Source: Bradysia coprophila (taxonomy: Eukaryota > Arthropoda > Insecta > Diptera > Sciaridae). From it: 64,000 nt of DNA. The DNA is taken from NCBI RefSeq assembly GCF_014529535.1, contig NW_023503293.1:2512507-2576506 (forward strand), in the 5' to 3' direction. The position numbers were made by a program, and so were the translations under genes. Below the pieces are notes generated by a model. That model was not told the origin of the DNA. It saw only the letters and a list, made by a program, of their open reading frames with translations, and did no database searches. The stretch's first letter is position 1. Every line of letters begins with the position of its first letter. Below, in pieces: positions 1 to 13,421 of this stretch.

Positions 1-122
1 TTCAAATATGAAAATACTGAACACGAATCGGTTCGCTTAAGCCTCACGAACTGAATATTAATTGCATAGAAATATTTCCGTCTACCAACTGATATGTAAA
101 AGTACGCGTTGCAGGCGCACGA

Positions 123-155
123 TATAAATAACGAGTCACAAAGGAAAAGCTCAGT
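123..155 (+). promoter_or_regulatory. TATA box and initiator of the bicupin gene
   Basis: A TATAAATA box lies at 123-130 and an arthropod-type initiator TCAGT at 151-155. The initiator A (153) is 30 bases below the first base of the TATA box, the usual spacing for RNA polymerase II core promoters. Transcription from 153 would give a 40-nt leader before the ATG at 193. I see no convincing downstream promoter element. The start site is inferred from spacing and motif only. Confidence 0.7.
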
Positions 156-192
156 GCTTCACGAAAGTAAAGTCAGTATAGTATAACACGAA

Positions 193-1529
193 ATGCGTCT
201 TAAGTCTCTGATCGTTTTAGGTATTACACATTAGCACTTTTAATTTTTTTTTTATATTCTTCTGTCGCAATAGCTTAGCTGCAGCTGCACGTCTTGCTTT
301 CAGGTATATCACTGGCTATAACAGACTATGCTCCTTGTGCAGCTAAGGTTTATGATCAGGCATCAATGAATGACACCATACCAGATAAGTATTTCAACAA
401 TCGAGAAGAGAAATTATTCCCTACGTCGTTCAATCCGCCACTAACTGATAATGGTGGCCAGCCTCCATTTAAATATCCATTTGCATTAAGCCCGCGAAAC
501 ATATACGCCAATGGATGGGCACGACAGGTTTCCGCAAGGGAATTGTCGATTTCTAAAAAAATGAGCGGAGTCCAAATGAGATTGATTATGGGTGGTGTGC
601 GGGAACTTCACTGGCACGTAGACTCAGAGTGGGCCTACATGATTTATGGTGAAGCGCGTGTAACAGCCGTTGATGAGCTTGGTCGTGCGTTTGTCGACGA
701 TGTAAAGCAAGGTGATCTATGGTTTTTTCCGGGCGGTGTCCCACATTCTATTCAGGGCTTACGAAATGGTGCGTTTTTCGTACTGGTATTCGATAATGGC
801 ATGTTCAATCCGCTTCAAACATTTGGCCTCAGCGATTGGTTGAATCACATTCCTCGAGATGTGTTGGCTAAAAACTTCGGTGTCTCAAAATCCGTTTTCA
901 ATAACTTGCCGAGAAAGAGCCTATACATATTTGGAGCAGAATTTCCAAAGCCATTGGCGATAGAAAGGGCAGAAGCGGAACGGGGCACAGGACCAATGCC
1001 GCATTCTCTAGCATTCTTCGCAAGCAAAATGAAGCCCAATGTTACACTGTGTGGGGGGGAGGTGAAGATAATCGATAAAAATAATTTTCCCGCTACTAAT
1101 ACAGCAGCTGCAATTGTCCGACTTAAGCCTGGAACGATACGTGAATTACACTGGCATCCTAATGATGATGAATGGCAGTATTATATCGAAGGCAAGTTTT
1201 CTGCTTAAAATGCCATGATTAAGTTGGTGTAGTGAGTGTTCTTAGGTGAAGGCCGTACATCTGTCTTTTATGGAAACGGTCAAGCAAGGACATTGGATTT
1301 TCAAACTGGCGACGTGGGATACATCCCAAAGTCATTAGGACACTACGTTGAAAATACTGGCAATGTCGACTTGGTCTTTCTTGAAGTCTTTGCCACTCCC
1401 TACTATGAAGATATATCTTTGGGTAGCTGGTTAGCTCATACACCGACTACGCTCGTTAATAGCCACTTACATACAGGACTCAATTTTCTTAAATCAATTG
1501 ATAAAGACAAGACTCCAATCAGGGAGTGA
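193..1529 (+). CDS. Secreted bicupin, oxalate decarboxylase-like (three exons)
   Basis: Exons 193-220, 304-1191 and 1246-1529 join in phase to 399 residues, close to bacterial OxdC (about 385) plus a secretion signal. Exon 1 encodes MRLKSLIVL; with the start of exon 2 this forms a hydrophobic signal peptide of about 22 residues. The family splits oxalate to formate and CO2 using Mn bound by two cupin domains. Cupin 1 has H112, H114, E118 and H157; cupin 2 has H292, H294, E299 and H338; the paired arginines R109 and R289 are present, and E352 matches OxdC Glu333. Spacings agree residue for residue with OxdC numbering. The flexible lid reads NPLQ at 178-181, where OxdC has SENS, so the proton-donating Glu162 is replaced by Pro. 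Intron 1 is 83 bp GT-AG; intron 2 is 54 bp GC-AG (GCAAGT...TTAG). AATAAA at 1546-1551 follows the stop. A bacterial or fungal donor is inferred. Oxalate oxidase or another oxalate-related activity is possible. Confidence 0.9.
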
Positions 1530-1545
1530 AATCAAATGAAATCAA

Positions 1546-1551
1546 AATAAA
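1546..1551 (+). terminator. Polyadenylation signal of the bicupin gene
   Basis: AATAAA lies 17 bases after the TGA stop. It would give a very short 3' UTR. This hexamer is common by chance in AT-rich DNA, but its position is right. Confidence 0.5.
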
Positions 1552-4500
1552 GCACAAAATGCCATTTTACAAATTTCCCTTGAGGCAACCTTACTTCTTC
1601 CTCTTCTTTTTCAGCCTGTTTGTATCCACTGCTGGATGTAGGCCTCCCCATTTTTCTTTCACTTCGACTTTGTGCAACTCTAAATTTGTTTTCGGATGCT
1701 TTCGGTAAATGTTAACGAAGCGAAAACATACGTTAGCATACGTTAGGACTCACTCATCGAACACTTGATGTTTCAAACTATTTTTCATTTTGTTTTGGAA
1801 AAGCCTGAGTTTCCCACAGTTAACCATCCAAGACCAATTCTACGCCTTATATCTGGTTTGGTTTTCCAGACCCAGTTTCAATTTGTGACTGTACCTTAGA
1901 AATCTATAAATCCTTATCTCGAACATTAATGTCTCTGTTCGATTATTCGTTCAGCTATTGTTAACATGGTTCATGCTTGATGTAGATCAACTACCATGAG
2001 GCAACATGAGATCCCAATAATATTTTTGATCCCAAGAAGATGTAAGGTCACTGAAGGAATTTCCTTGAAGTAGGAGCGGAACTGCAAGCAGTTGTCATTA
2101 AAATTCGAAGTCAAATGTACGAACATCATGCGGCAGACTTGCAAATATCAAAATTAGTTAAATGAAATTGACTCAAACACAAATCTGAAATGCATTAAAA
2201 GTGTCGGCAGATTCTGCACTGAACGATCTCATCAAACGGGCTTCAACAAGTTACAAAGTTCCTTCGATGTTAGAACCGAACGACACCTCTCGGGACTATA
2301 AGCAAAGGAGAGTGGATGTAGTTACGTAGTCCTCACGGCCGTCAATTAGCTTGGGAAACAACGTACATGTACCCATTCTGTTCATCTTACGTCAGTGGAT
2401 CGGCCTGGCAACCGTGCTATAAGTTTTATGTAGACTGTAGGACCTACAGTGTGAGTCGAGCTTTCTTGGAATTCATCTGTTTATTGTTAACTCAGTTTTC
2501 ATTGAAATCACTTAGAAAAACGTTCTAGATCGTCATATAACCCTAATCAAAAGCCAAAATGTAGTTATGACAAAGGCTAAAAGGGCATACCTACTGCACT
2601 AGAAGTGCCGCAACTCATTCAAAACTACTCATAGTTCTTCGTATAGTTGCTGTTAGTTGTTGTCAATAAATAAAAATGATTTAGACGGCACGAATTGTGC
2701 TGACTACCAAACTTTCTTAGAACTGTTACTCGCCAGTCTTATTTTGCTTTTTTTAACATAGTTGAATTGTTTTTTCAAGTTCATAAAGAACAGCTATGTC
2801 ATCGACAGTAAAGAACAAAATTAGATTCAACAAAATCTATGTGACAATTTACTCGGTGCGGTTCGGATACATTGAAATTGAACGATCGTACATAACATGC
2901 TCTATTGGTAAATTAACGTTAGAACAGCAAATTTATTTGTTAGTTAATAAACAAAGTGAGATTTCCACATTGTATAAAACAAATTTGCACTAAAACAATA
3001 TAATGCATGAAAGACGACTAAGTTTACCTTCACCATGAATGGAAGACATACACAGGGTGCATACCGATTTTCTAATACTTAAGTTTTAGGATCAATTTGT
3101 ACGATATCTGTAAACCAGACAATGTACATTTCGTAAGTTTTGTCCTTCATCAAAAAAAAAAACCTTTCGTTTTCAAAACTTTGAACGACGAGCCAAAGGA
3201 GTGTTTCAGTTTCTCAAAATTCGTTTGTGAACTAATTCCACGCATAATGAAATTGGGGGCTAGACAAGTTGTTGATTTGTATCGTGACTGATGGTGTTAA
3301 GAAAATTGCAATTCAAATTATTTAAAATAAAAATATCCACCGAATGAACAGACGTTCAAAGCAAACCGATTATTTCGATGTCGATTTACTCGATTTACAT
3401 GTAATGCAATACAATGTTGCGTAAGTAAAAGTCGTTTGTGACTTCCATGTCTTCTCTGGTGATGCGAAATATGTAGAACGCATAAGTTATTTTATTAGAG
3501 ATTGTTCAGAAGCGGGGCTAATAATGCTAAATTTGAGTGTACAAATGATCGTGATTTTCTGAAAGCATGACAGATTTTTCTGAGATCGTAAAAGTAAAAA
3601 AAAAATTATAGAATTTTCCGAGATTTTGTAGGATTTATAGACCCGTACGAAGTTAATTAGGTTTACTATTACGTTTTAAACACGGCGTAGTAGAATGTCA
3701 CAGCAAGAGAAAACCATTTGTGCCTGTCCAGAGATGTGAAGTCAGCAAAAAATTAGCGTTTGTTCTTTTGTCTCTATTTGCTTTGAAGGAAGTAGCGGTA
3801 GTAGCGCAGTGTTATGGGTTATTGGACCTTAATAGAAAATAATTATCTTGGTAAAAATAAAGCTTAGAGAGCTGCTGTCAAAGTGGAAACTATTCTTTAT
3901 GTTTATGTGTTGGGTGTGTTTCAGGTGACCTTGCTATTTATATAAAGCTTTAATGAAAAAAGTGTGAAATATCAAGATTCGTGTCAACTAACTACAGGTC
4001 GACTTTTATGTTTTTAATTGTACCCTGTGTATGATTCGCAGTTATTGTCCATTGCTTTAGGTAAGTACGTAAATAAAAGTACAACCACAATGTAAAACAT
4101 TGTATATAAATGCAATGCATCCAGTACCTAGCTTATACTTCAAACAAGAGACCAGCATAGAAAGTAAAATAAAATTAATTTTTATTTCAAGAATATTTTA
4201 TGTGGAAATCATTTGCGAAAACATTGTAAATTGTAAATAAAAATAATGCAAATGTGGCAAGTCGGCAAATAAATTAAAAATTTGTAAACTAATGTGACTA
4301 CATTAACAACAAATTGACACCCACATGTTTGGAACTATAAAAATATTCGATTTTCTTTGTGGAAAAACAAGGACACAATGGTAACGGTGGAAGTATACGA
4401 TTCCGAATTCCCTTGATCAGGTTGTTGATTTTCTAATTTCTGGTGACGTTGTTCAATGAAAACCAGACCTTCACCTCTTGTACTCCGCTAACGACAAATC

Positions 4501-5917
4501 CGTCAATGAACTCTCGGTAATTAGTTCTTAGTGTAGAGTCTCATAAACTGAAGAAGTAGAAATATTCTTTTATCGACCGACAGGTGGAGAGAAATAAGAA
4601 GTCACCAATTCCATTCTCTTTATTCATTCTACATACATCACCTATGTTATGCTTCACTTTTCGGAATAGAATGGATATCGCATACGGAATGAATAACATC
4701 AATTGGATTGTAATCGTTCAAAGTGTGACTTCTTACATTTTTCGTACTGTATTAGAAACACTTAGGTCGAAGGAAGTAATGGTCGATGTACCGGCTAGTT
4801 ATATTCTCAGCTCAATTCGAATCTATTTAGAAATCCGTTCTGTAATTAATCAAAATTGTAAAACTAAAGTACGAAAATTCTGTCCGATATTATCAACATT
4901 GTACATTGTACAAGCACTAATTTCGTGGCCCCGTGTGTGATAATCTGGTTAAATATCTCTTTACCCATGAACTACAATTAATATGCGTTGTACGCTTCAA
5001 GAATTACTTATTCGCAGCAAATTACAGCTGTAAGATATATATACAATTTCAACGATATAACATGCCATGGTCAACGTACCAACAACAAATACATTTCGGA
5101 TAATTTGGTGGATTTGGACTAGTTGATACTAGTGTTTACGTTGAGTTACAATTTACACGATTACGTCAGTAAAACAAACGGAAGACTTCAATTTTGAATA
5201 TCGATTCGGTAAACATTGAGTAACACCTTTTTACCATTAGTTAATCAAATTAAAACATTAAAAACGAAACACAGTTGCACTGGAGCCATTTTTACACTAC
5301 ATCGAAATATGAACCGAAACATTTTGCATAATATTTAAGATTTTAATTGTAAATAAATCAGTTAGGTTTTTATATCGGATTCGTTAAACAAAGCGAACAA
5401 ATAAAGCGGTCAGATGATACGATACTTTATAACCTTGTCTAATTGATGTAAAAAGCGGTGAGTATGTACCTACATTGCAAAACATATCTTATACTTAGTT
5501 ACGCTAATCGAATATATATTATGGATTTAAAGATGAATGATTGAACCAAAAGGTGACTTGTTTGTGATAACATTTAAAAATCTTTTATTCATAATGTTCT
5601 GGTATTTAATTTGTTTGGGGAAAGGTTGCCTTGCTGTTGATTAATAATATTAATCTGTCTACACACATGCCCAATTATTATTACCATTTAATGAAATTAA
5701 TTAAATTGTTGATAAATACAAGGTAATTTCGCTATTGATTTGTCTTAGCGACGTAAGAGTTATTAGCTACTGTTGAATAGTTTTAGCGCCGCTGAAGATT
5801 TTCTATCATTAGCGTATTGCTTTAATTGATACCCCAAAGATATCCTAAAGATATACACAATAAGTCCACAACTCCCCTGGGCTTTTTTTGGGGAAATATT
5901 TTTTCTTCTAAGTGTGG
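1552..5917. other. Stretch without a supported gene
   Basis: AT-rich DNA with only short, biased ORFs, the longest 118 codons at 4584-4940 with no recognisable motif. No splice-linked coding exons, RNA genes or clear repeats were found by eye. Confidence 0.5.
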
Positions 5918-5965
5918 TTTAAACGTATCGTAAATACTTGGCAATACATTTACGATACGTTTAAA
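5918..5965. repeat. Short perfect inverted repeat
   Basis: The 18-base arm at 5918-5935 (TTTAAACGTATCGTAAAT) is exactly reverse-complemented at 5948-5965, with a 12-base loop. It could be a MITE remnant or a structured site. Confidence 0.8.
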
Positions 5966-6601
5966 TAAACATTTTGTTTGTGATTTATGGTTGATAGAAA
6001 ATCTTGTCGCAAATTTTACAACCGTAACATTACAAAACATAATATCCATCGTAGAAGTGGTAGAATCACGAGGGGCAGATATTTGTAAATTTCGTTGATT
6101 TTCAACGATTTTCTAAGGATTTTCTTTACCATTTTTGCTGAATTTCCAAGGATTTACATCGATTTTTAACGAAGTTCTTCCTAAGCTTAAAGGATTTTCT
6201 TTAGTTTTCTGAGGATTTTTTGAGAATTTTCTTCGATTTTGAGGACTTTCTGATGAAATCATTTTCTACAATCGCTAAACCGAACTGTTGTGCAAAATAG
6301 CGTATGCATTGTAGTTTTCAAACGATTTTTTTTTAGTTCGAAAACTCGCAGTCTCCAATCTAATGTCTTCTGAGACTGTTATTTTTACCAGGGTGCCCCT
6401 CATGGAATCATAAAAAGAAATTTCCTTCATTTGTCCTAAAGTAACGTTCAGCTATTTTACTGCAAACTTCGATGACGCTTCCTAGCTTTGAAGTAAATTA
6501 GTAGTAGTAGAAATAAGAAATTAGAAATAAGCCACGATCTTGTCATCCAATAGTTATTGAAAAAAAATGATTGAAAAATTTGGGTAGGAAAAATCGGTAA
6601 G

Positions 6602-6664
6602 AATAGTTATTTACGCATCTGTTGTGGACGGTAGATTGTAGGCAATTTCGCGAGTTGTAGCCCG
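6602..6664 (+). repeat. Truncated copy of a short MITE family
   Basis: The start AATAGTTATTTACGCATCTG and the following GGACGG...GGCA.TTTCGC resemble the left half of the complete element at 32201-32300. The matching right end is not seen here, so this copy is truncated or diverged. Confidence 0.6.
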
Positions 6665-8650
6665 AACGAAGTGCTATCTAAATTACGACAAAAATTTCGA
6701 AATTCACAAGGCATGGATAATGTATGAAGCATAAAAGTAAAGCGGTGTGTCATTTTAAAATCTGTGGTTCCAGAGATATTCTCGCTAGCAAGATAAAAAA
6801 AAAATATTTCATGCTCGAACTTTTCGAAATTTATCAATTTTTACCGAAATTTACCAAAATTACCGAAATTCTCAAAATTACCGAAATTTACCGAATTTAT
6901 GAATCGATAAGTTCAGCGAATATTCGGTAAATTTCTGACAATAAAATGCCCTGGTGTCTGTAGTAGTTTGATTATTTTACGAGTCTGAAGATTGCAGCCG
7001 AATGCAACGTAGAAAATCCCATTCGTCAAACTACGAAAGGTATTTCAATCGTAAAGGGATGTGAAAATGACCGTAAATATCACCAGCTAAGGAGTAATTT
7101 CCGTGGGTTGTTATAGTTATAGAGTTGATCAATTCTAGGTGGATAATTTTTGTTGGTCTAACATCACCAATCTATTAAACTGAACGGAATGCTTTGTTGT
7201 CGTCAATTTCAGTAATTTATCGTAATCTGGGGAGCTTTTTTTTACTTTCGAAGGCAACAATGCAATTCTTCTGTAAAATGCAAATATCTCTACATTTATA
7301 TATCTGGGTTAAACTCATAATTTCATGTTTATTATCAATTATGATCACATTACAAAATGTTCAATAATTTTTTTTTTTTAGAAAGAAATCAGCGTGTGAT
7401 CAATTTAATAAAAAAAACATCGTTTATACGCATTCCGAAGTGATGTTAGGAAATATAATGATTTTCAAGCATAAATTTTTATCAATATGAAGGCGCGACA
7501 CCGTGACACACGCTGTTTGTAATCATCAGGCCGTATATTTAATATTGTGATGTTTTTTTATGCAACCTCTTTAGTCAAATAAACATGAATTAAATTCAAT
7601 TCAAAGATTATGTCGTAACATCACCTGTTTTCTGAATATAATCAGTATCAAGGGCTTTTCAATTTTTTTAAATCTAGTTCAACCTTGACCTTCACATCTA
7701 TATCGTTTAATCTATCATCAGGCTGGCTTGGAACCGTATATCATCGTAAAGCTTTAAAAACCGTATTTCGTACATGGTGTCGCGTATTTTGTATGTATAC
7801 AGAACGTTTTTATCTTGCTAGAGAGCAGCGATAATTATTGTACTTATAGGCAGCACCATTTTAGAAATGATGTGTATAAACGAGGTGTTAATGAACTGCT
7901 TTTTCCTTAAATGATAAAAAAAATGTCAACAATTTTCGTATAAGAATCGATAAATTTAAAAATGTGTGCTTTTTTTCCATCTTGCTAACCTTGACGTAAT
8001 GGTAAATATTATAATCGTAACACGCAGCACGCATAACATCTCTGATTTATGTATGAATGTACTCAACTGAGACTCTGTTTTTTTCATCTCATGCATACCT
8101 ATTTCTCGTCAAAGAATTGATTTTTGCATGATTCGATCATGAGATGCGTTTTTATTGCACCTTTGATCATACTTGACACAATTATTTTATTGCTTATCGT
8201 TTAAATGATGCAGGTGATCAACATTGAAGATTTATTCAAAGTATTTCTTTTATCGGATGCTTCTAGACGGGGATTCTATGAAACATTTTTTTTTAAAACC
8301 TCTGCAGCAGAAAAACAAATAATCCTAAGGTGAGTAAATAGCTGATCTCGCACCTAAGAAAAGCGTTGGTAAATATAATTTTCGACACATTCGGTACGAA
8401 AGGTCTTATATGAAATTCGCGCTTTTATGTGATAGTTTATAACGGCTTCACCTCGGATCAAAAGACTTATTTTTTGTAATAACCACGTCGTTTTAATGTG
8501 CAGCACGAATATTTATAAAGGAATTCTTTAAAGATCTTGGATTTGGTTTCTTTAATAAAATTCTGAAAGTCTGTGAACTGGAAAACCTGGATTTTGAATA
8601 TGACTCAACGCACTGCAGGCATGAGTGATCGTGGTGACAGCTGCCAAATA

Positions 8651-8844
8651 GTATGGGTCAGAAATTTTGCAAATGCTCCGAACAATTTTAGTGTTCGCAC
8701 TTACAATTGACATAAAATTGATCCTCAATTTCGAGTGACCATAAATTAAGTACCGAAACACTAAAAATTGTTGTGTCAAAATTGAAAAATGCAAAATGTT
8801 CTAATAGCAATGTTAGGCTGCTACGGAAGATTTCTGACCCATAC
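8651..8844. repeat. Hairpin repeat of about 194 bp
   Basis: GTATGGGTCAGAAAT at 8651-8665 is reverse-complemented at 8830-8844. Inside, CAATTTTAGTGTT and AACACTAAAAATTG form a second weaker pairing. It abuts the dispersed repeat at 8845. No ORF is supported. Confidence 0.6.
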
Positions 8845-8935
8845 CAAATAGAGTACTATTTTGTATGAAAAACTCTTTCAATTTGTGCCAAAATTTGTTT
8901 GATACACTATCACCTATTTAGAGTACCACTCATGT
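8845..8935 (-). repeat. Dispersed TACTCTA-ended repeat, copy 1
   Basis: Read on the minus strand it starts GGTACTCTAAATAGG and ends near AAATAGTACTCTAT, the same order as the copies at 18201-18305 and 57611-57712. The motif TACTCTA sits in the same direction at both ends of each copy. Internal sequence is only loosely conserved. Confidence 0.65.
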
Positions 8936-8999
8936 TTTATGTGCGTTGATATACAACGAAAAATATTCAATATTTGAATTATTCTCGTTCCATATTTTG

Positions 9000-11900
9000 A
9001 TGATCACTATCACTCGAACAGGAAACCAGAAATTTGTCATTTCATGTAACCTAATCAGGCTTTATAGAAACTCAGCTTTTCAAGTTCAGGTTCAAATTTT
9101 CTGCAAACAAACATGAACCTAATGAAATGTTCACACTTTTTGATTTCGAATTTGTTCGAACCTAACCTGTGCCGGGCCTTTTTTTGAAAGGCTAATAAAT
9201 ATTTCAACTAGAGGTATAGAATGTAATTAAAACTGAAAATTACTAACAATACCTGTCATTAACCTGTCATATAGGGCTATTCATTTATTAGTATATTACT
9301 TCCGAGGTTCCAAGTTGTGTATTTGATAAGTGGGCTGTATTCCCCTCTTGTCAAGTAACAACTTGGAATGGAACCTTGTAAGTACAATGCTTTACGTGTT
9401 TAGGCGATGTAAATGAAAATGAAACATGCCGTAACACGTAAATAGTCATAAAAAAAATTGAAGTACTAGATTTGAAATCAACTTGTTAAAAATACTTTGA
9501 TCGATAGAAGTAATAGACCCGACAATATACTGGTCATATGCTTGCCATATGTAACAGGTTCACTTTACAGTGAATTCGTATCATCCATAGATGTAGATAG
9601 AACAAACAGTCCCCATACAACTTACGTCGCACACGTGCAGCGAGTGGCATGGTGTAAATTATGTGAGTGTTGATTATACTCAAACAATAAACACAACTGC
9701 ATCTTCAAAGGCGTCTTGATGAATGGACTATTAGTGTGTGACGGTCTACATTCGGAAAATGAGGCAGAGGACACGTCATAGATTTTTCATTATTCCTTTT
9801 CATTTAAATATTGTGCAAAACATCAAGTGGCTGACCTTCTCTCAGTGTATCACAAAACTTAATTTAAATATTGAGAATGATTCTTGTAGCATGATTTTTC
9901 ATGAACACTTCCCAAACCGGAATAATGATAAAATATGTTAACTCAAATGGCATTTGAGCTCTTATCACATTAGAACCGGATATGGGAATTCATTTATAAA
10001 TACAAATGTTCAAACCATAATTGTCTTTGTATTATCTTTTCAAAAGGTTTATCTATCTCACAAAATATTCGTTCAAAATAAATATCCTGTGGTTCTGTGG
10101 TCAACCTATCGTTACTAGTAAGGTGTCGTTCACAAATGACTTTACTATGCATATACTTGCATTAACCTAATATCTCCTAAATCAGATCATCACGCTCGAA
10201 CAGTATGTAGATATCCAGAATGAAAGTAACGCAGTAGCTACTCTCAGGTGAATTCGAATGTTTATTTGTAATTTAAAATATCGCTAAGAAGTTACTTCTG
10301 TCATAAGTATTTACGATTAAGACACGGTGCCCTTCTTACCGGCAAAGCTTTTTTTTTGTGAACGACCACCAAATCTAATGTGTGCCAACCTAATGTGACC
10401 AGCTAAAAAAATATTATTTCTGAATGCCAAGATGAAGTTCAAACAATCAGGTCTAATACAAATATTTGATCTAAATTAGCATGTGTCTTAACATGACTGA
10501 CGTAATATTTTTAGTTCATGAAACTTTGATTGGGTCTACATATATCAATTTTTAGCCACTTTTTCCTCCAATTTGCAACCTTGAATTCGCAAACTAATTT
10601 ATCCAGTGTGTGCCTGCCTTTTTTTACTCAAATCGGAATTATACAATATCTAAAAAGTAGAAATGTTTCTCTCTCAAAAAAAAACCGATACAATTTATAT
10701 TATGCCTAATTTATATACATATTGATAAATGCGCCGCAGACACAACCTAAGGCAACCGGTTTAATAAAATTTTGTAATCGAAAAACCGATGTGGGTAATG
10801 CTTCGTATGACTTAAGACTAAATCAAGTCAAATATTATATCAATCAGTGTGCTGCATTATATATACACACATAATGGTATGCATGGAACTAACGCTCAAA
10901 AAATCGATTTACTGAATTTTTAGCGCCGAAATTGGATTAATATACTTTTCATGAATTTTATTTGTTTTAACTTCTTTCCTTTAGATTTTAATGTTAAGCA
11001 GTTTGAAAATCCGTCGTGCAGAGCACATTTAATCGTCGTGCAGAAAAATTATGCTACAGCAAATTTGCTACATTTTTTTTTTCGTTTATTTAAACGAATT
11101 GTTAAACCACAATAATTTTCTTGGCAATAATTCTAACGGAAATAAGATTTTTTGTTATTGTTGTTGTTGTGAGTCACTTTTACGGTGAGTGAACATTTTA
11201 ATATCACAATTATGAAGAGCAAAACAATAAAAATGTAATGTACAAGAAAGAAGCCTTATTTGCCGGATAAGACCTTCGGATGTTGTCTCAGATTTGGGGT
11301 TGATAAAGCGTATGAAACAACGGACAGATAGGGACAATCAGGGATATTTGAAAATTTGGACATCCATTTCGTCATGTTAATAACAGATTTTAGAATTCAA
11401 AATTTCTTATTTTAATGAATTCGGAGTACTTCCGAGTGAATGTAAATAATGGTCCTCTTTCGCTATGATACCAATCGAGGGGTGACTCACTCCAGTAAAT
11501 CTCTAGTAAATCAACAAAGTCAAAAATGTCGTTTCATATTTGTTGTGATTTACTGACTCTGAAACGAACTCCCCTCGCATTCAATACAATTCATGATTAA
11601 TTTGACCTCAAAGTGACGTCTCAAAAAAACGTGTAAAAACCAGGACGCCCCATTTGAATGTCGGCGAACTCATTATTGAGCTTAAACCAAAATTATGGTT
11701 GACTTGGAATTGTCATTACCATTGCACAATAGCGGCAAAAGGACTACCACACCATAACAATACCATCCGATAAAAATCTTTTATTTTTATTACATTTCTT
11801 TGAATTTTTAATTATTTTTTTTTTTAGCAAAAATCTAAGGTCGAAATTTATCGGGTTAGCTGACCTTCTCACAGATCCATTTATTTGCAAAATTGAGGAA

Positions 11901-13400
11901 ACTCTTTTTTTTCGTATGTCCAAATTAATGATCATGCGGATATTAATAAAAATAAAATTCAGTCATAATTATGCATTAACGAGTGTATTCGGTTCAGGCG
12001 AGGCGAGATACTATTAGGCATTTGATTGATTAGACAGTGTCTTTGAAATGGAAAATAAAGATCGAGGTTCATTCTCAACGAAACATTTTGAATTAATTTT
12101 GCATTGAACGCCATTCGGAATAAAATCTATTCTAATCTATTGGCTATATATTCTGTGACAACAATTAATAAAACAACAATAAAAATGCAATTAAATGAGT
12201 GTATCATTGTCACGAGAAGCGTAAAACATTTTCAGACAATCCATTGGTTATAATACAAGCATTTCAAAGTTGTTTTAATGAAATGAATTATGTTGAATGA
12301 AGATCAAAGGTAGCACGTCACCAATATAAATTTATATTAAGTTTAAAATGAGATTTTCGCATCTTCTTAACACAGCAGGTGCTTCGTTAATGCTTGTTAT
12401 CATTAATTAGAATTTCTAATTAAAAAATGCAGAACTTTTGGAAAGAAATATTTTTACTCTCAACTTTCGTGTTTAGTTCTCCCTATAGGAGATAAGGATC
12501 AAAGATCGTGTCGTTCTTGTTTACTTTCCTTGTTAGATAAAACGTTTTAGGTTTTTTTTCACGACTGAAATAGTGTGAAGTAGAACTTTTTGTTATTGAG
12601 GGGATAGGATGATTAGTAATCCGATGACAATATTAAATTTCGTTGACTATGAGTAACCAGAGTGGGAAGCTGTGAATTTTTAGATAGTTTTTGATGTTGG
12701 TTCTAAACGTCTAAGTATTTCACCCACAAGGTTGAAGTAAGAAATGTATCTTCAATTATTGCGAGAACCGACTGTATGTTCATAACAATGATGAACATAT
12801 TGAAAATCCGATAAGAACTCGACGATACTCTCTGAGATCTTTTCATTTGATCATTTGTTTGATAATATCTAAGAAGCAAAGGGACATCGGAGCTGACTGG
12901 GCAAAGGTCTACCAATGAGATTGAAATGGGTAGGAATGGTAGAACGACACAATGTAAAATATTACTTCACAATAATTACTACGCGATATTTTCTAAATCA
13001 CCTCTGGCTATGAGGTAATCTCTGATCTTGTATGTCTAAACCGCTCTTTCTTTATGACAAAAAAAAAGAGTTGATTACGAAACAATAATCGAAAGGAACC
13101 AGACCAGACTGAATAATCACATGGTGTCGTCTTTTGAGTATTTTTCTCACGTAATATGGTTTCTCAAATGTTTCCAGTAAAAATGTTTATCAACCACGTT
13201 CAATTTAGTATGCACTTCAGGCACATAATTGTTATTAACATTTCCTCGATTTAAAATTTGACACACGCTTGAAATTCGAATATATTTATTCGAATTTATT
13301 ATCAATCGCTAACAATCATAAAATGGATTATGATTATGATTATTCCAGGCACACAGAAAGAAAGGTGCATTTGCCGGTCGTTATACGAAATAGAAAGTGA
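9000..13400. other. Stretch without a supported gene
   Basis: AT-rich sequence with short ORFs of low complexity. One imperfect hairpin at about 9306-9375 (TTCCAAGTT paired with AACTTGGAA) is visible. I recognise no coding exon. Confidence 0.5.
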
Positions 13401-13421
13401 TTTAAATTCTGTCATTGTTTT

